DNA of 16,761 nucleotides from Endozoicomonas sp031844845 (GCF_031844845.1 NZ_JAVRMB020000072.1:1-16761); one strand, 5' to 3'. Positions 1 through 7,455 are shown, counted from the stretch's first letter. Made by a program: numbers and translations. Notes: generated by a model not told the origin, from the letters alone.

Positions 1-369
1 TCAGCCAAATCGCTGTTGCAGATACTGGATAATATCGCCGGACTCATACATCCAGGTATCGTCCTTTCCCTCTTCCTGAATACGCAGGCAGGGTACCTTA
101 ACTTTGCCGCCCATCTGTTGTAACTCATTGCGATCCTGACCATCCTTCATGGCATCCCGGGTTTGAATATTCAGCCCCAGTTTATGAATGGCTCTGCGGG
201 TTTTAATACAGAATGGGCAAGCCATAAACTGATACAGGGCCATAGTTGTTGTTTGCGCGTCTACAGCAGCTTGTTGTTCTGGTGATCGCTTAATGGCTTT
301 AGGTCGTGTGATTACATCTACGGTAGCGATGCCATAGCCCAACACATTACGAAAAATTTTTAATAGCAT
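1..369 (-). CDS. Glutaredoxin / GST N-terminal domain-like thiol protein
   Basis: A small thioredoxin-fold protein of 122 aa. It has a CPFC redox motif at residues 51-54 in the context YQFMACPFC, a cis-proline loop (KVKVPCL, Pro about 93), and a C-terminal helix ending in ESGDIIQYLQQRFG that resembles the glutathione-binding SGDI/ESxxI motif of glutaredoxins and GST N-domains. The all-helical GST C-domain is absent, so it is a stand-alone thioredoxin-fold protein, probably a glutathione-dependent oxidoreductase; its substrate is unknown. The N-terminal ~40 residues (LLKIFRNVLGYGIATVDVITRP) are hydrophobic and could anchor the protein to the membrane. The frame stays open to 459, but I prefer the ATG at 369 because conserved-looking sequence begins there and the extra 30 residues look random. 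Neither start has a strong ribosome binding site. The stop codon is at the first bases of the window, so the gene is complete. It is divergent from metY. Confidence 0.8.
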   Translation of the reverse strand: MLLKIFRNVLGYGIATVDVITRPKAIKRSPEQQAAVDAQTTTMALYQFMACPFCIKTRRAIHKLGLNIQTRDAMKDGQDRNELQQMGGKVKVPCLRIQEEGKDDTWMYESGDIIQYLQQRFG

Positions 370-491
370 AGTCTGTGGTAACCAGTGGAAGAGTCCATTG
401 TATAAGGTGTCCCGCCTGAAGTTTCTCAGGCGTAGAGTAAACCCATTATTTAAGCACAACCAATTTCGTGAATGTTATGGCATTAACGCTT

Positions 492-520
492 TTTATGGAA
501 TGAAACTCTCAGTGTATGAT
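492..520 (+). promoter_or_regulatory. Possible sigma70 promoter for metY
   Basis: A -10-like TATGAT lies at 515-520. A weak -35-like TTTATG lies 17 nt upstream at 492-497 and matches only half of the consensus. It sits about 50 nt before the metY start. I saw no MetJ-box (AGACGTCT) repeats here. Confidence 0.3.
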
Positions 521-572
521 GTGCACGCCTCACGGATAATAAGTGATAAAAAACTGCCCATAAGGAGACACC

Positions 573-1850
573 ATGAAGCCGGAAACCATTGCTCTGCATG
601 CAGGTTATGAGGGTGATCCAACGACCCATGCTGCCACAACCCCAATTTATCAGACGGTATCTTACACCTTTGATGATACTCAGCACGGTGCTGATCTTTT
701 TGATCTGAAGGTCCCGGGTAATATTTACTCGCGGATCATGAATCCAACCAATGCTGTGCTGGAAGCCAGGCTGGCTGCCCTGGAAGGGGGAATTGGCGCA
801 TTAACAGTGGCGTCTGGCATGATGGCTATTACTTATGCTATTCAGACCATTGCTGATGCCGGTAGCAACATTGTATCAACCAGCCAGCTGTACGGTGGAA
901 CTTATAACCTGTTTGCCCATACCTTTCCCCGTCAGGGTATCAATGTACGCTTTGCTTCCCATGATGATTATGAGGAAATGGAAGCGTTGATTGATGAAAA
1001 CACCCGTGCGGTTTTCTGTGAGTCCATTGGTAATCCTGCAGGAAATATTGTTGATCTGCAGAAACTGGCAGAACTCGCTCACAGACATGGTGTGCCACTC
1101 ATCGTCGATAACACGGTTGCAACACCAATACTGTGTCGTCCAATTGAACACGGTGCTGACATTGTTGTGCACTCACTGACCAAATATGTGGGTGGTCATG
1201 GTACAACGCTGGGTGGTGTCATTATCGACAGTGGTAAGTTTGACTGGGCAGGAAATAAAGAGCGCTTTGCCATTCTTAATGAGCCGGACCCATCCTATCA
1301 TGGTGTCGTTTATACCGAAGCACTGGGAGAGGCCGCCTACATTGGTCGAGCCAGAGTGGTGCCATTAAGAAATACCGGTGGAGCACTGGCCGCACAGAGT
1401 GCATTTCAGTTAATGCAGGGGCTGGAAACCCTGGCGCTTCGGATGGAAAGGCATTGTAAGAATGCTGAAAAGGCAGCCGCTTTTCTGCAGGATCACCCAC
1501 TGGTGAGCTGGGTGAATTATGCAGCCCTGGATGACAGCCCCTATCGAGCAACTGCTGCTAAAATCACCAGTGGTAAGGCTTCCGGGATTGTAAGTTTTGG
1601 CATTAAAGGTGGTAAAGAAGCGGGTGCTCGATTCATTGATGCCCTGCAGATGATTCTGCGACTGGTAAATATTGGTGATGCCAAGTCTCTGGCTTGTCAC
1701 CCGGCATCGACTACCCACCGTCAGCTTAATCCTCAAGAGCTTGAGTTAGCAGGTGTTTCTGAAGATATGGTCAGGCTGTCTATCGGTATTGAACATATCG
1801 ACGATATTATCGCGGATATTGATCAGGCACTGAAAGCCAGTATCGCTTAA
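573..1850 (+). CDS. metY: O-acetylhomoserine sulfhydrylase (PLP enzyme)
   Basis: A 425-aa member of the Cys/Met-metabolism PLP-dependent family. It is expected to convert O-acetylhomoserine plus sulfide to homocysteine (direct sulfhydrylation in methionine synthesis) in the cytoplasm. Visible family features are the N-terminal TxxxHAGY...P-IYQTVSYTF segment, the YSRIMNPT loop (Tyr52, Arg54, PLP phosphate contacts from the neighbouring subunit), ASGMMAI (about 80-86), Asp179 in VDNT that pairs with the PLP ring nitrogen, and the Schiff-base Lys204 in VVHSLTKYVGGHG. The C-terminal SLGDAKSLACHPAST-type segment reads NIGDAKSLACHPASTTHRQL. The length (about 425 aa) and the extended middle region fit MetY better than MetB or MetZ, which are nearer 390-400 aa. 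The start has a strong AAGGAG ribosome binding site 5 nt upstream. It appears to be monocistronic, with a hairpin terminator right after the stop. Confidence 0.93.
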   Translation: MKPETIALHAGYEGDPTTHAATTPIYQTVSYTFDDTQHGADLFDLKVPGNIYSRIMNPTNAVLEARLAALEGGIGALTVASGMMAITYAIQTIADAGSNIVSTSQLYGGTYNLFAHTFPRQGINVRFASHDDYEEMEALIDENTRAVFCESIGNPAGNIVDLQKLAELAHRHGVPLIVDNTVATPILCRPIEHGADIVVHSLTKYVGGHGTTLGGVIIDSGKFDWAGNKERFAILNEPDPSYHGVVYTEALGEAAYIGRARVVPLRNTGGALAAQSAFQLMQGLETLALRMERHCKNAEKAAAFLQDHPLVSWVNYAALDDSPYRATAAKITSGKASGIVSFGIKGGKEAGARFIDALQMILRLVNIGDAKSLACHPASTTHRQLNPQELELAGVSEDMVRLSIGIEHIDDIIADIDQALKASIA

Positions 1851-1859
1851 CACCTCTAT

Positions 1860-1884
1860 GCCAGACAGGTTCCTGTCTGGCTTT
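1860..1884 (+). terminator. Rho-independent terminator of metY
   Basis: A perfect 10-bp inverted repeat, GCCAGACAGG (1860-1869) and CCTGTCTGGC (1872-1881), lies 9 nt after the metY stop and is followed by a pyrimidine-rich TTTCCTCTCC tract. In practice the loop would be at least 4 nt with a 9-bp stem. The U-tract is interrupted, so its strength is uncertain. Confidence 0.75.
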
Positions 1885-1942
1885 CCTCTCCTCTCCCTTC
1901 GGCTTTGTACGAACGGCCTCAGGTAATATCAGCGTGTTAGCT

Positions 1943-2224
1943 TTCAGGAGAATAGCCAGCTAACCAGCGCCATTCGAGAGGCAGGTAGTAAAGGAAGGCA
2001 TAAGTAGGTGGAAGTTTGCTTTCGTATAAGCTGACCGAGCGAACAGTTGGTTTTGTTTGATGAACCAATCATAGCTAGTACATACGCTTCGGGCTGATGC
2101 AGAAAAACAATGGATAAAGAGCTTTAGAGAGAAGGTCACTGGCACGACGAACAAGAAGAAACAGGATGGAGCAGCAACAAAGGCGAAGAGAGGTAAGAGG
2201 CAGTCTTCACCAAAGAGAAAATAA
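1943..2224 (+). pseudogene. Possible 3' relic of an eroded coding sequence
   Basis: This stretch lies between the metY and dctM terminators and has no intact gene. One plus-strand frame can be followed for about 94 codons, interrupted by only three stops (1961-1963, TAG-type near 2033, and 2072-2074), and ends at TAA 2222-2224. The last open part (2075-2224) reads LVHTLRADAEKQWIKSFREK and then a Lys/Arg-rich tail ending SSPKRK; it has no plausible start codon. The basic tail looks like a real protein C-terminus, as in some DNA- or RNA-binding proteins or transposases, but I do not recognise the family. A 64-codon frame on the minus strand (1960-2154) overlaps it and is rich in Ser, Phe and Cys; I consider it less likely. 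Chance openness or a non-coding repeat remain possible. Confidence 0.25.
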
Positions 2225-2227
2225 CGA

Positions 2228-2256
2228 ACAAGGGTTGAGCTTCGCTCAGCCCTTGT
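2228..2256 (-). terminator. Terminator of the dctQM operon
   Basis: A 13-bp stem with one G-U pair and a 3-nt loop (arms 2228-2240 and 2244-2256) lies 17 nt beyond the dctM stop. On the minus strand it is followed by a T-rich stretch (TCGTTATTTTC). On the plus strand GTGTTTAAAG follows, so it may also act weakly in that direction. Confidence 0.75.
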
Positions 2257-2273
2257 GTTTAAAGTTGATTTAA

Positions 2274-3647
2274 TCAGCCATAAATTTTATCCGGCAACCA
2301 GGTTACCAGTTCAGGCCATAGAGCCAGGGCACATAGCACCAGCAGCTGGATGATAATGAAAGGAATCACCCCTTTGTATATGTCAGATGTAGCCACTTCC
2401 GGTGGTGCAACACCACGGAGATAGAACAGGGCAAAGCCGAAAGGTGGTGTCAGGAATGAGGTCTGCAGGTTTACCGCAATCATAATGCCCAGCCATACCG
2501 GGTCGAGTCCCATAGCCAGAAGCACCGGCGCAACCATAGGCACCACTACGAAGGTTATCTCGATAAAGTCGAGAATAAAGCCCAGCAGAAACATCACCAG
2601 CATAACAATCAGTACCGCGGTAAATACGCCACCGGGCATGGCTTCAAAGTAGCTGTGGATAAGCTCTTCCCCATTAAAACCACGGAAGACCAGTGAGAAG
2701 ATTGACGCACCAATAAGAATCAGGAAGACCATGCAGGTGACTTGTGTCGTTGATCTAACCACTTCGCCCATGGTTTTAATAGAGAGCTGCCTGCGCAGGG
2801 TGGCCAGAAAAATGGCACCAACCGCACCAACACTGGCAGCCTCTGTTGGTGTTGCTGCTCCCACCAGAATAGACCCCAGTACTGCAGCAATCAGCAGCAA
2901 TGGCGGTAGAAGGTTTAGCCATAGAGGGTTCTCATTGCTCATCTCCTGAAGGTCTTCATCGGTCAGTGCAGGGGCAATATCAGGTCTCAGACGAGCGATG
3001 ATAAGCAGATAGACGACATAGGAAAGAACCAGCAGTAAGCCAGGAATAATCGCACCAACAAACAAATCACCCACAGAAACCGTATCAGGGGAAAAAATAC
3101 CCATCTTGATTTGAGATTGCTGATAAGCACTGGAAAGTACATCACCCAGTAATACCAGTGCGATTGATGGAGGAATAATCTGGCCCAGGCTGCCTGTGGC
3201 GCAGATAACACCGGTCGCCAGTGCGGGTGAATAGCCACGACGTAACATGGTTGGTAACGATAGCAGCCCCATAGTGACGACGGTAGCGCCCACTATTCCA
3301 GTACTGGCTGCCAGTAACATACCGACGACAATAACTGATAAACCGAGGCCTCCACGGGTTTTGCCAAACAGTTGCGCCATGCTTTCAAGCAGGCTTTCGG
3401 CTACTTTTGATTTTTCCAGCATCACGCCCATAAAGACAAACAAAGGAACTGCAATCAGTGTCTGGTTGGTGATAATGCCAAACATGCGACTCGGCAGGGC
3501 ATACATCAGGGAAAGATCAAAAGCACCGAACAGTGAACCGGCACCAGCAAACAACAGGGCTGTGCCAGCCAGAGAAAAAGCCACAGGATAACCGGCCAGC
3601 AATACAACACAGACCGTCGCGAACATCAGAAAAGGAATCATGTCCAT
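2274..3647 (-). CDS. dctM: TRAP transporter large permease (DctM family)
   Basis: A 457-aa polytopic inner-membrane protein, the large transport subunit of a tripartite ATP-independent periplasmic transporter, which uses the sodium or proton gradient to import an organic acid delivered by a binding protein. Family features visible: the N-terminal GYPVAFSLAGTALLFA segment, ALPSRMFGIITNQTLIAVPLFVFMGVMLEKS, the ASTGIVGATVVTMGLLSLPTMLRRGY stretch, GSLGQIIPPSIALVLLGD, and the mirrored second half with GAATPTEAASVGAVGA and LQTSFLTPPFGFALFYLRGVAPP. The sequence style matches the large-permease subgroup often annotated as mannitol/chloroaromatic or alpha-keto acid TRAP permeases; the true substrate cannot be read from the permease alone. 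Its ATG overlaps the dctQ stop by one base (TAATG), implying translational coupling. The symbol is a family name, not proof of dicarboxylate transport. Confidence 0.9.
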   Translation of the reverse strand: MDMIPFLMFATVCVVLLAGYPVAFSLAGTALLFAGAGSLFGAFDLSLMYALPSRMFGIITNQTLIAVPLFVFMGVMLEKSKVAESLLESMAQLFGKTRGGLGLSVIVVGMLLAASTGIVGATVVTMGLLSLPTMLRRGYSPALATGVICATGSLGQIIPPSIALVLLGDVLSSAYQQSQIKMGIFSPDTVSVGDLFVGAIIPGLLLVLSYVVYLLIIARLRPDIAPALTDEDLQEMSNENPLWLNLLPPLLLIAAVLGSILVGAATPTEAASVGAVGAIFLATLRRQLSIKTMGEVVRSTTQVTCMVFLILIGASIFSLVFRGFNGEELIHSYFEAMPGGVFTAVLIVMLVMFLLGFILDFIEITFVVVPMVAPVLLAMGLDPVWLGIMIAVNLQTSFLTPPFGFALFYLRGVAPPEVATSDIYKGVIPFIIIQLLVLCALALWPELVTWLPDKIYG

Positions 3648-4189
3648 TATGCACTGACCTCCTGACGGTTCTCGATGCCTGCCAGAATCATCAGTGAGCG
3701 AAGTAATTCAGCCAGGCCCTGTAACAGGAGGGTGCACACCATCACCAGCAGAAGACTTTTTAACAGATAGATAAAAGGCAAGCCGCCGGGGTTCGCAGAT
3801 TGCTCCAGAATCTGCCAGGAGCGGGTAACGTACTCCCAGCTCATGAATCCGATAAACAGGCAGACAGGGATGAGCATAAAAAGGGTGCCGAGGCTGTTAA
3901 CCAGCGCTTGTCGCCGGGGGCTCATAGTCCGATAAAAAACATCAACCCTGACATGGCCATTATGTTTCAGTGTGTAGGCAGTGGCGCCCAGAAAGACCAT
4001 GGCATGCAGGTACATGGCCGATTCCTGCATGGCAATGGAGCCAATGTTTAACAGATATCGAAGTACGACAACGGAGCAGACGACGAAAACCAGTAATAGC
4101 GTCAGCCAGCTGATCAATCTTCCTGTTCGTTCTGTGAAATGGTCAATGGCAGTGACTGCTGCTGCGATACGCTTCCATGCGGGATTCAT
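3647..4189 (-). CDS. dctQ: TRAP transporter small permease (DctQ family)
   Basis: A 180-aa inner-membrane protein with four predicted membrane segments: about 23-45 (LISWLTLLLVFVVCSVVVLRYL), about 55-75 (QESAMYLHAMVFLGATAYTL), about 97-120 (LGTLFMLIPVCLFIGFMSW) and about 140-163 (IYLLKSLLLVMVCTLLLQGLAELL). The second segment carries the family-typical AMYLHAMVFLGATAYTLKHNGHVRVDVFY stretch. It partners DctM in the TRAP membrane complex. The frame extends to a GTG at 4222, but I chose the ATG at 4189 because AGGGGA lies 7-8 nt upstream of it and the extra 11 residues lack family character. No dctP (binding protein) gene adjoins; upstream is the divergent pstS. Confidence 0.87.
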   Translation of the reverse strand: MNPAWKRIAAAVTAIDHFTERTGRLISWLTLLLVFVVCSVVVLRYLLNIGSIAMQESAMYLHAMVFLGATAYTLKHNGHVRVDVFYRTMSPRRQALVNSLGTLFMLIPVCLFIGFMSWEYVTRSWQILEQSANPGGLPFIYLLKSLLLVMVCTLLLQGLAELLRSLMILAGIENRQEVSA

Positions 4190-4203
4190 ACTGTCTTCCC
4201 CTG

Positions 4204-4229
4204 GCAGCCAGAATAAGGGCACTGGCTGC
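4204..4229 (-). other. Hairpin just upstream of the dctQ ribosome binding site
   Basis: A perfect 8-bp inverted repeat, GCAGCCAG (4204-4211) and CTGGCTGC (4222-4229), with a 10-nt loop. It lies in the dctQM leader directly 5' of the AGGGGA ribosome binding site, which it leaves exposed. It may stabilise the message or be chance. Confidence 0.35.
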
Positions 4230-4356
4230 TTGTTATTATCGTTTTTATTGGCTTTCTATCTGCTTAACGCTGCTTCTGACTCATACTTTTTTGAATGCTG
4301 GATTAGTAAGGTAAAGGTTTGGTGGCGGTGGTCATCAGCAGACTTTGAGCGATGTC

Positions 4357-4386
4357 ATTATAGGCTTGCCAGAGGCTGAGGATCAA
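4357..4386 (-). promoter_or_regulatory. Sigma70 promoter for dctQM
   Basis: Read on the minus strand, TTGATC (4386-4381) and TATAAT (4362-4357) are separated by 18 nt. The -10 hexamer is perfect and the -35 is good. The predicted transcript has a leader of about 160 nt before dctQ and includes the hairpin at 4204-4229. Confidence 0.6.
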
Positions 4387-4429
4387 TTTGGATTATGACA
4401 GTATGAGAGCTTGCTAAGAAATTATTCTG

Positions 4430-4463
4430 CATTCATAGAATTGTCATATTCAGGCTCTATATT
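4430..4463 (+). promoter_or_regulatory. PHO box and -10 of pstS
   Basis: Two 7-bp direct repeats with an 11-bp period, CATTCAT (4430-4436) and TTGTCAT (4441-4447), match the PhoB half-site CTGTCAT at 5/7 and 6/7. A -10-like TATATT (4458-4463) follows exactly 10 nt after the box, the classical geometry in which the PHO box replaces the -35. This implies PhoB-dependent induction under phosphate limitation. Confidence 0.7.
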
Positions 4464-4484
4464 GAGATTCCAGACGTTAAGTAA

Positions 4485-4500
4485 GGAGGCTCACGCCTCT
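4485..4500 (+). other. Small hairpin in the pstS leader
   Basis: GGAGGC (4485-4490) can pair with GCCTCT (4495-4500) across a TCAC loop (5 Watson-Crick pairs and one G-U). It masks an AAGGAGG sequence that resembles a ribosome binding site but has no start codon at a usable distance. It lies in the expected 5' untranslated region about 65 nt before the pstS start. Confidence 0.35.
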
Positions 4501-4564
4501 AATCAATCATTGATAGCCGAGAGCTGCAAATTAAAAAAGGCGTGCATTGCCTGGAGAGAAAAAT

Positions 4565-5590
4565 ATGAAAATAACAAAACTCATGACTGCTTTTAAATTA
4601 GTGCTGGCAGTATCTGCTACCGCAGCTTTTACTGCTGCTGCTGGTGCTGGTAGTGCAATGGCCAGCCAGTTGGATTCCTCTCTGCCAACGTATCAGAAGT
4701 CCAGTGGTGTTTCCGGCAACCTGTCCAGCGTTGGCTCAGACACTCTGGCTAATCTGATGACCCTGTGGGCAGAAGACTTTAAGCGTATCTACCCTAACGT
4801 TAATGTTCAGATTCAGGCTGCAGGTTCTTCTACCGCACCGCCTGCCCTGGCGGAAAGTACGTCTGATTTTGGCCCAATGAGCCGGAAGATGAAGGACAAA
4901 GAGCTGGAAGCATTTGAGAAGAAACATGGCTACAAGCCAACGGCTATTCCGGTGGCTATTGATGCGCTGGCTGTGTTTGTTAATAAAGACAACCCTATTA
5001 AAGGTCTGACCATGGCTGAAGTGGATGCCATATTCTCATCCACGCGCAAGTGTGGTGGAGACAAGGCGGTGAAGACCTGGGGTGATGTGGGTCTTGAAGG
5101 CTCCTGGAAAAATCGCTCAGTGCAGCTTTATGGCCGTAATTCTGTGTCCGGAACTTATGGTTACTTCAAGAAAAAAGCATTGTGCAAGGGTGATTTCAAG
5201 AACACTGTGAACGAGCAACCAGGTTCAGCTTCTGTCGTACAGTCTGTTTCTGCCTCCCTGAATGGCATTGGATATTCTGGTATTGGTTATAAAACCTCCA
5301 GTGTAAGAACAGTTGCCCTTGCCAGGAAAGAGGGACTGGCATTTGTTGAGGCGACTCCTCTGAATGCGGTTGATGGCAGTTACCCTATGTCTCGCTTCCT
5401 CTATGTCTATGTGAACAAGCAGCCAAATAAGCCACTGTCTCCACTTGAGCGTGAGTTCGTTAAGCTGGTTCTTTCCAGACAGGGACAGGAAGTTGTGGTT
5501 AAGGATGGTTATATTCCACTGCCGGGCAAGGTTGTTGACAAGTATCTGGCTCAACTGGGGCTTGATAATACGACAGTCGCCAGTAAGTAG
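4565..5590 (+). CDS. pstS: Phosphate ABC transporter substrate-binding protein
   Basis: A 341-aa periplasmic phosphate-binding protein that delivers phosphate to PstCA. Residues 1-33 form a signal peptide (MKITK, then a long Ala-rich core, cleavage after AMA-33). The mature part shows PBP-like PstS features: SVGSDTLANLM (about 56-65), GSSTAPPALAESTSDFGPMSR (phosphate-loop and MSR segment, about 87-107), AIDALAVFVNKDNP, and YGRNSVSGTYGYF (about 189-201). Cys163 and Cys207 could form a disulfide. The frame is open from a TTG at 4547, but the ATG at 4565 gives a proper signal peptide and has GGAGAG about 7 nt upstream. The gene stands alone with its own PHO box and ends in a bidirectional terminator. 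The rest of the pst operon starts about 1.9 kb downstream, beyond an opposing antiporter gene. Confidence 0.9.
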   Translation: MKITKLMTAFKLVLAVSATAAFTAAAGAGSAMASQLDSSLPTYQKSSGVSGNLSSVGSDTLANLMTLWAEDFKRIYPNVNVQIQAAGSSTAPPALAESTSDFGPMSRKMKDKELEAFEKKHGYKPTAIPVAIDALAVFVNKDNPIKGLTMAEVDAIFSSTRKCGGDKAVKTWGDVGLEGSWKNRSVQLYGRNSVSGTYGYFKKKALCKGDFKNTVNEQPGSASVVQSVSASLNGIGYSGIGYKTSSVRTVALARKEGLAFVEATPLNAVDGSYPMSRFLYVYVNKQPNKPLSPLEREFVKLVLSRQGQEVVVKDGYIPLPGKVVDKYLAQLGLDNTTVASK

Positions 5591-5603
5591 TATTTTCGTG
5601 AAT

Positions 5604-5635
5604 AAAAAAAGGGCTGATTTATCAGCCCTTTTTTT
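5604..5635. terminator. Bidirectional terminator between pstS and the antiporter gene
   Basis: A GGGCTGA (5611-5617) and TCAGCCC (5622-5628) stem is flanked by seven A (5604-5610) and seven T (5629-5635), so it makes an intrinsic terminator with a U-tract in both directions. It lies 13 nt after the pstS stop and 2 nt beyond the stop of the convergent gene. Confidence 0.92.
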
Positions 5636-5637
5636 GG

Positions 5638-6957
5638 TTACAGAATCATCGCCGCGATCCAGGCAAACAGGATCATGGGGAAATTGAAGTGTAAGAAGGT
5701 GGGAATCACGGTGTCACGAATATGGTCGTGCTGGCCGTCTACATTAAGTCCCGCAGTAGGGCCAATGGTGGAGTCGGAGGCTGGAGAGCCTGCATCGCCA
5801 AGCGCACCGGATGCGCCAACGATAGCGGCGGTTGCCAGAGGTGAAAAGCCGAGAGCCAGTGCTAATGGGACAAAGAGCGTAGCAATAATGGGAATCGTCG
5901 AGAATGAAGAGCCGATGCCCATAGTGATCAACAATCCAACGAACAGCATCAGCAATGCTGCCAGGGGCTTGCTGCCAAAAACCAATTCCTCAACCATGGA
6001 GACCAGGGCCGGGATGTCTCCGGTTGCCCTGAGTACTTCTGCAAAGCCGGATGCAGAGATCATGATGAAGCCACAAAGTGCCATCATTCTTACACCCTGG
6101 GCAAAAACATCATCTGCTTCCCGCCAGTGCACAATACCGCCCAGCATCATCATCATGAAGCCGGTTGCTGCACCCAGGGCCATGGAGTCAGTGAAAAGCT
6201 GAACACCCAGCGCGATAGCAATAGAGACCAGTGTTATCAATACGGCTTTGGGTTTCATGGATTGCTGGTTCTCTCCAGCGGTTTCCAGGGCACTCTCTTC
6301 AATGTGGTAGTGACGGGGTTTCCGGTAAGTCCAGAAAACAGCCACCAAAAGGCCCAAAAACATACCGAACACTGGCAATGCCATGGCCAATGGCATCAGG
6401 TCAGGATCAATGTTCAAGCCATTCTCGATGAGATTTCCGGCCAGAATCTGGGTCAGGTAGATATTACCGAAGCCAATAGGCACAAGCAGATAAGTTGCGA
6501 TCAAACCAAATGACAGAGTGCTCGCTACAGCCCGGCGATCAAGTTGCAGGAAACTGAATACACCCAGAAGGGGGGGGATAAGAATGGGTATAAAAGCAAT
6601 GTGTACCGGCACCAGGTTTTGAGAAGCAAATGCCATCAGCAAAAGACTTCCCAGAATGGAAATCCGGATACCCGCTGTTTTGTGGGTTCTGGCTACCCGC
6701 TGAATAATACGGTCTGCCAGCCACTGGGGAATTCCGGATGCTGATATGGCCATGGCAAAGGCACCCAGCATAGCGTAACTGATGGCGATGGTGGCACCGC
6801 CCCCCAATCCTTCGGTAAAAGCAGCGAGTGTTGTTTCAAAGCCCAGCCCACCCGCAAGTCCACCACCAATCGCACCGAGAAAAAGCGCGAGTACAACATT
6901 TACACGCAAGACACTCAAGGTCAGCATGATGGCAACAGCCAAAATGACAGCGTTCAT
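5638..6957 (-). CDS. NhaC-superfamily Na+/H+ antiporter-like membrane protein
   Basis: A 439-aa polytopic inner-membrane protein with about ten or more hydrophobic segments. The N-terminal part (MNAVILAVAIMLTLSVLRVNVVLALFLGA) fits the short N-domain found in bacterial 'Na+/H+ antiporter family' proteins. The C-terminal half carries the NhaC-type signature GALGDAGSPASDSTIGPTAGLN (about 385-406) and IGSSFSTIPIIA (about 351-362). Related proteins include B. subtilis YuiF; some members may be amino-acid transporters rather than sodium antiporters, so the substrate is open. The start ATG at 6957 has only a weak TGGA ribosome binding site. The gene lies alone between the two parts of the pst locus, convergent to pstS and divergent from pstC. 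No clear promoter was found: a TATAAT-like sequence at 7105-7100 (minus) lacks a -35 partner. Confidence 0.82.
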   Translation of the reverse strand: MNAVILAVAIMLTLSVLRVNVVLALFLGAIGGGLAGGLGFETTLAAFTEGLGGGATIAISYAMLGAFAMAISASGIPQWLADRIIQRVARTHKTAGIRISILGSLLLMAFASQNLVPVHIAFIPILIPPLLGVFSFLQLDRRAVASTLSFGLIATYLLVPIGFGNIYLTQILAGNLIENGLNIDPDLMPLAMALPVFGMFLGLLVAVFWTYRKPRHYHIEESALETAGENQQSMKPKAVLITLVSIAIALGVQLFTDSMALGAATGFMMMMLGGIVHWREADDVFAQGVRMMALCGFIMISASGFAEVLRATGDIPALVSMVEELVFGSKPLAALLMLFVGLLITMGIGSSFSTIPIIATLFVPLALALGFSPLATAAIVGASGALGDAGSPASDSTIGPTAGLNVDGQHDHIRDTVIPTFLHFNFPMILFAWIAAMIL

Positions 6958-7421
6958 AAAAATCCAGTTTTGTTGCTCTTTTTCATTAACAGTGGTTTAC
7001 GATGCTTCAATCCACAGCTTAACTGTCAGAACTCATTGAGCGCACTCGCATCCGGCGATTAGTATTGCCTTAAGAGCATTTATTCCAAGTAGAAATAATA
7101 TTATATCCATCTTGAGGCTAGAAGCTCTGGCGACAAAAATAAATATGTTCAGTTATGGTCGTCTATTGTTCCGGCGCTGTTTAGATCAATGGTGGTGTCG
7201 ATGGGAATGCAGAGACGGGATGGTAGAAAGGGCAGAGTTGCGCGGTTCTGTTCGGGCATCAGTATTTTGCGGTGATATAATTTTTCTGAGTAGCATCATT
7301 ATTGTCTCTGATCATTATGCTCTTACAACAGGATCTGCGAGTACTGAATTTTGTACTCACCACAGTCCGTAGCACAAGTTAAATTACAATGATCTGTCTA
7401 CTCAGGCAATGATTTTTTCCC
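6958..7421. other. Gene-free stretch between antiporter gene and pst promoter
   Basis: About 460 nt with no credible gene. An 86-codon plus-strand frame (7112-7372) has no ribosome binding site and an unnatural composition (for example QWWCRWECRDG), so I do not call it. A 6-bp inverted repeat GAGTAC / GTACTC (7339-7344 and 7353-7358, 8-nt spacer) lies about 64 nt before the PHO box and could be an operator or a weak hairpin. The stretch must hold the promoter of the antiporter gene. Confidence 0.5.
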
Positions 7422-7455
7422 ATGTCATCTTACTGTCATATTGATCTTATATGTT
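7422..7455 (+). promoter_or_regulatory. PHO box and -10 of pstCAB-phoU
   Basis: Direct repeats ATGTCAT (7422-7428) and CTGTCAT (7433-7439) have an 11-bp period; the second is a perfect PhoB half-site and the first matches at 6/7. A -10-like TATGTT (7450-7455) follows after exactly 10 nt, as at the pstS promoter. The pstC ATG is about 28 nt further on. Confidence 0.85.

Noticed and set aside
1960..2154. A 64-codon minus-strand frame between metY and dctM.
   Set aside because: No ribosome binding site, no family resemblance, and the opposite strand has a more protein-like frame.
4395..4401. A perfect PhoB half-site (CTGTCAT on the minus strand) just upstream of the dctQM -35.
   Set aside because: No second repeat 11 bp on either side (CAAATTG and AAGCTCT do not match), so it is not a PHO box for dctQM.
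4483..4489. A strong ribosome-binding-like AAGGAGG in the pstS leader, hinting at a leader peptide.
   Set aside because: No ATG, GTG or TTG at a usable distance downstream; it is also within a small hairpin.
7112..7372. An 86-codon open frame before pstC.
   Set aside because: No ribosome binding site, unnatural Trp/Cys/Arg-rich composition and no recognisable family.
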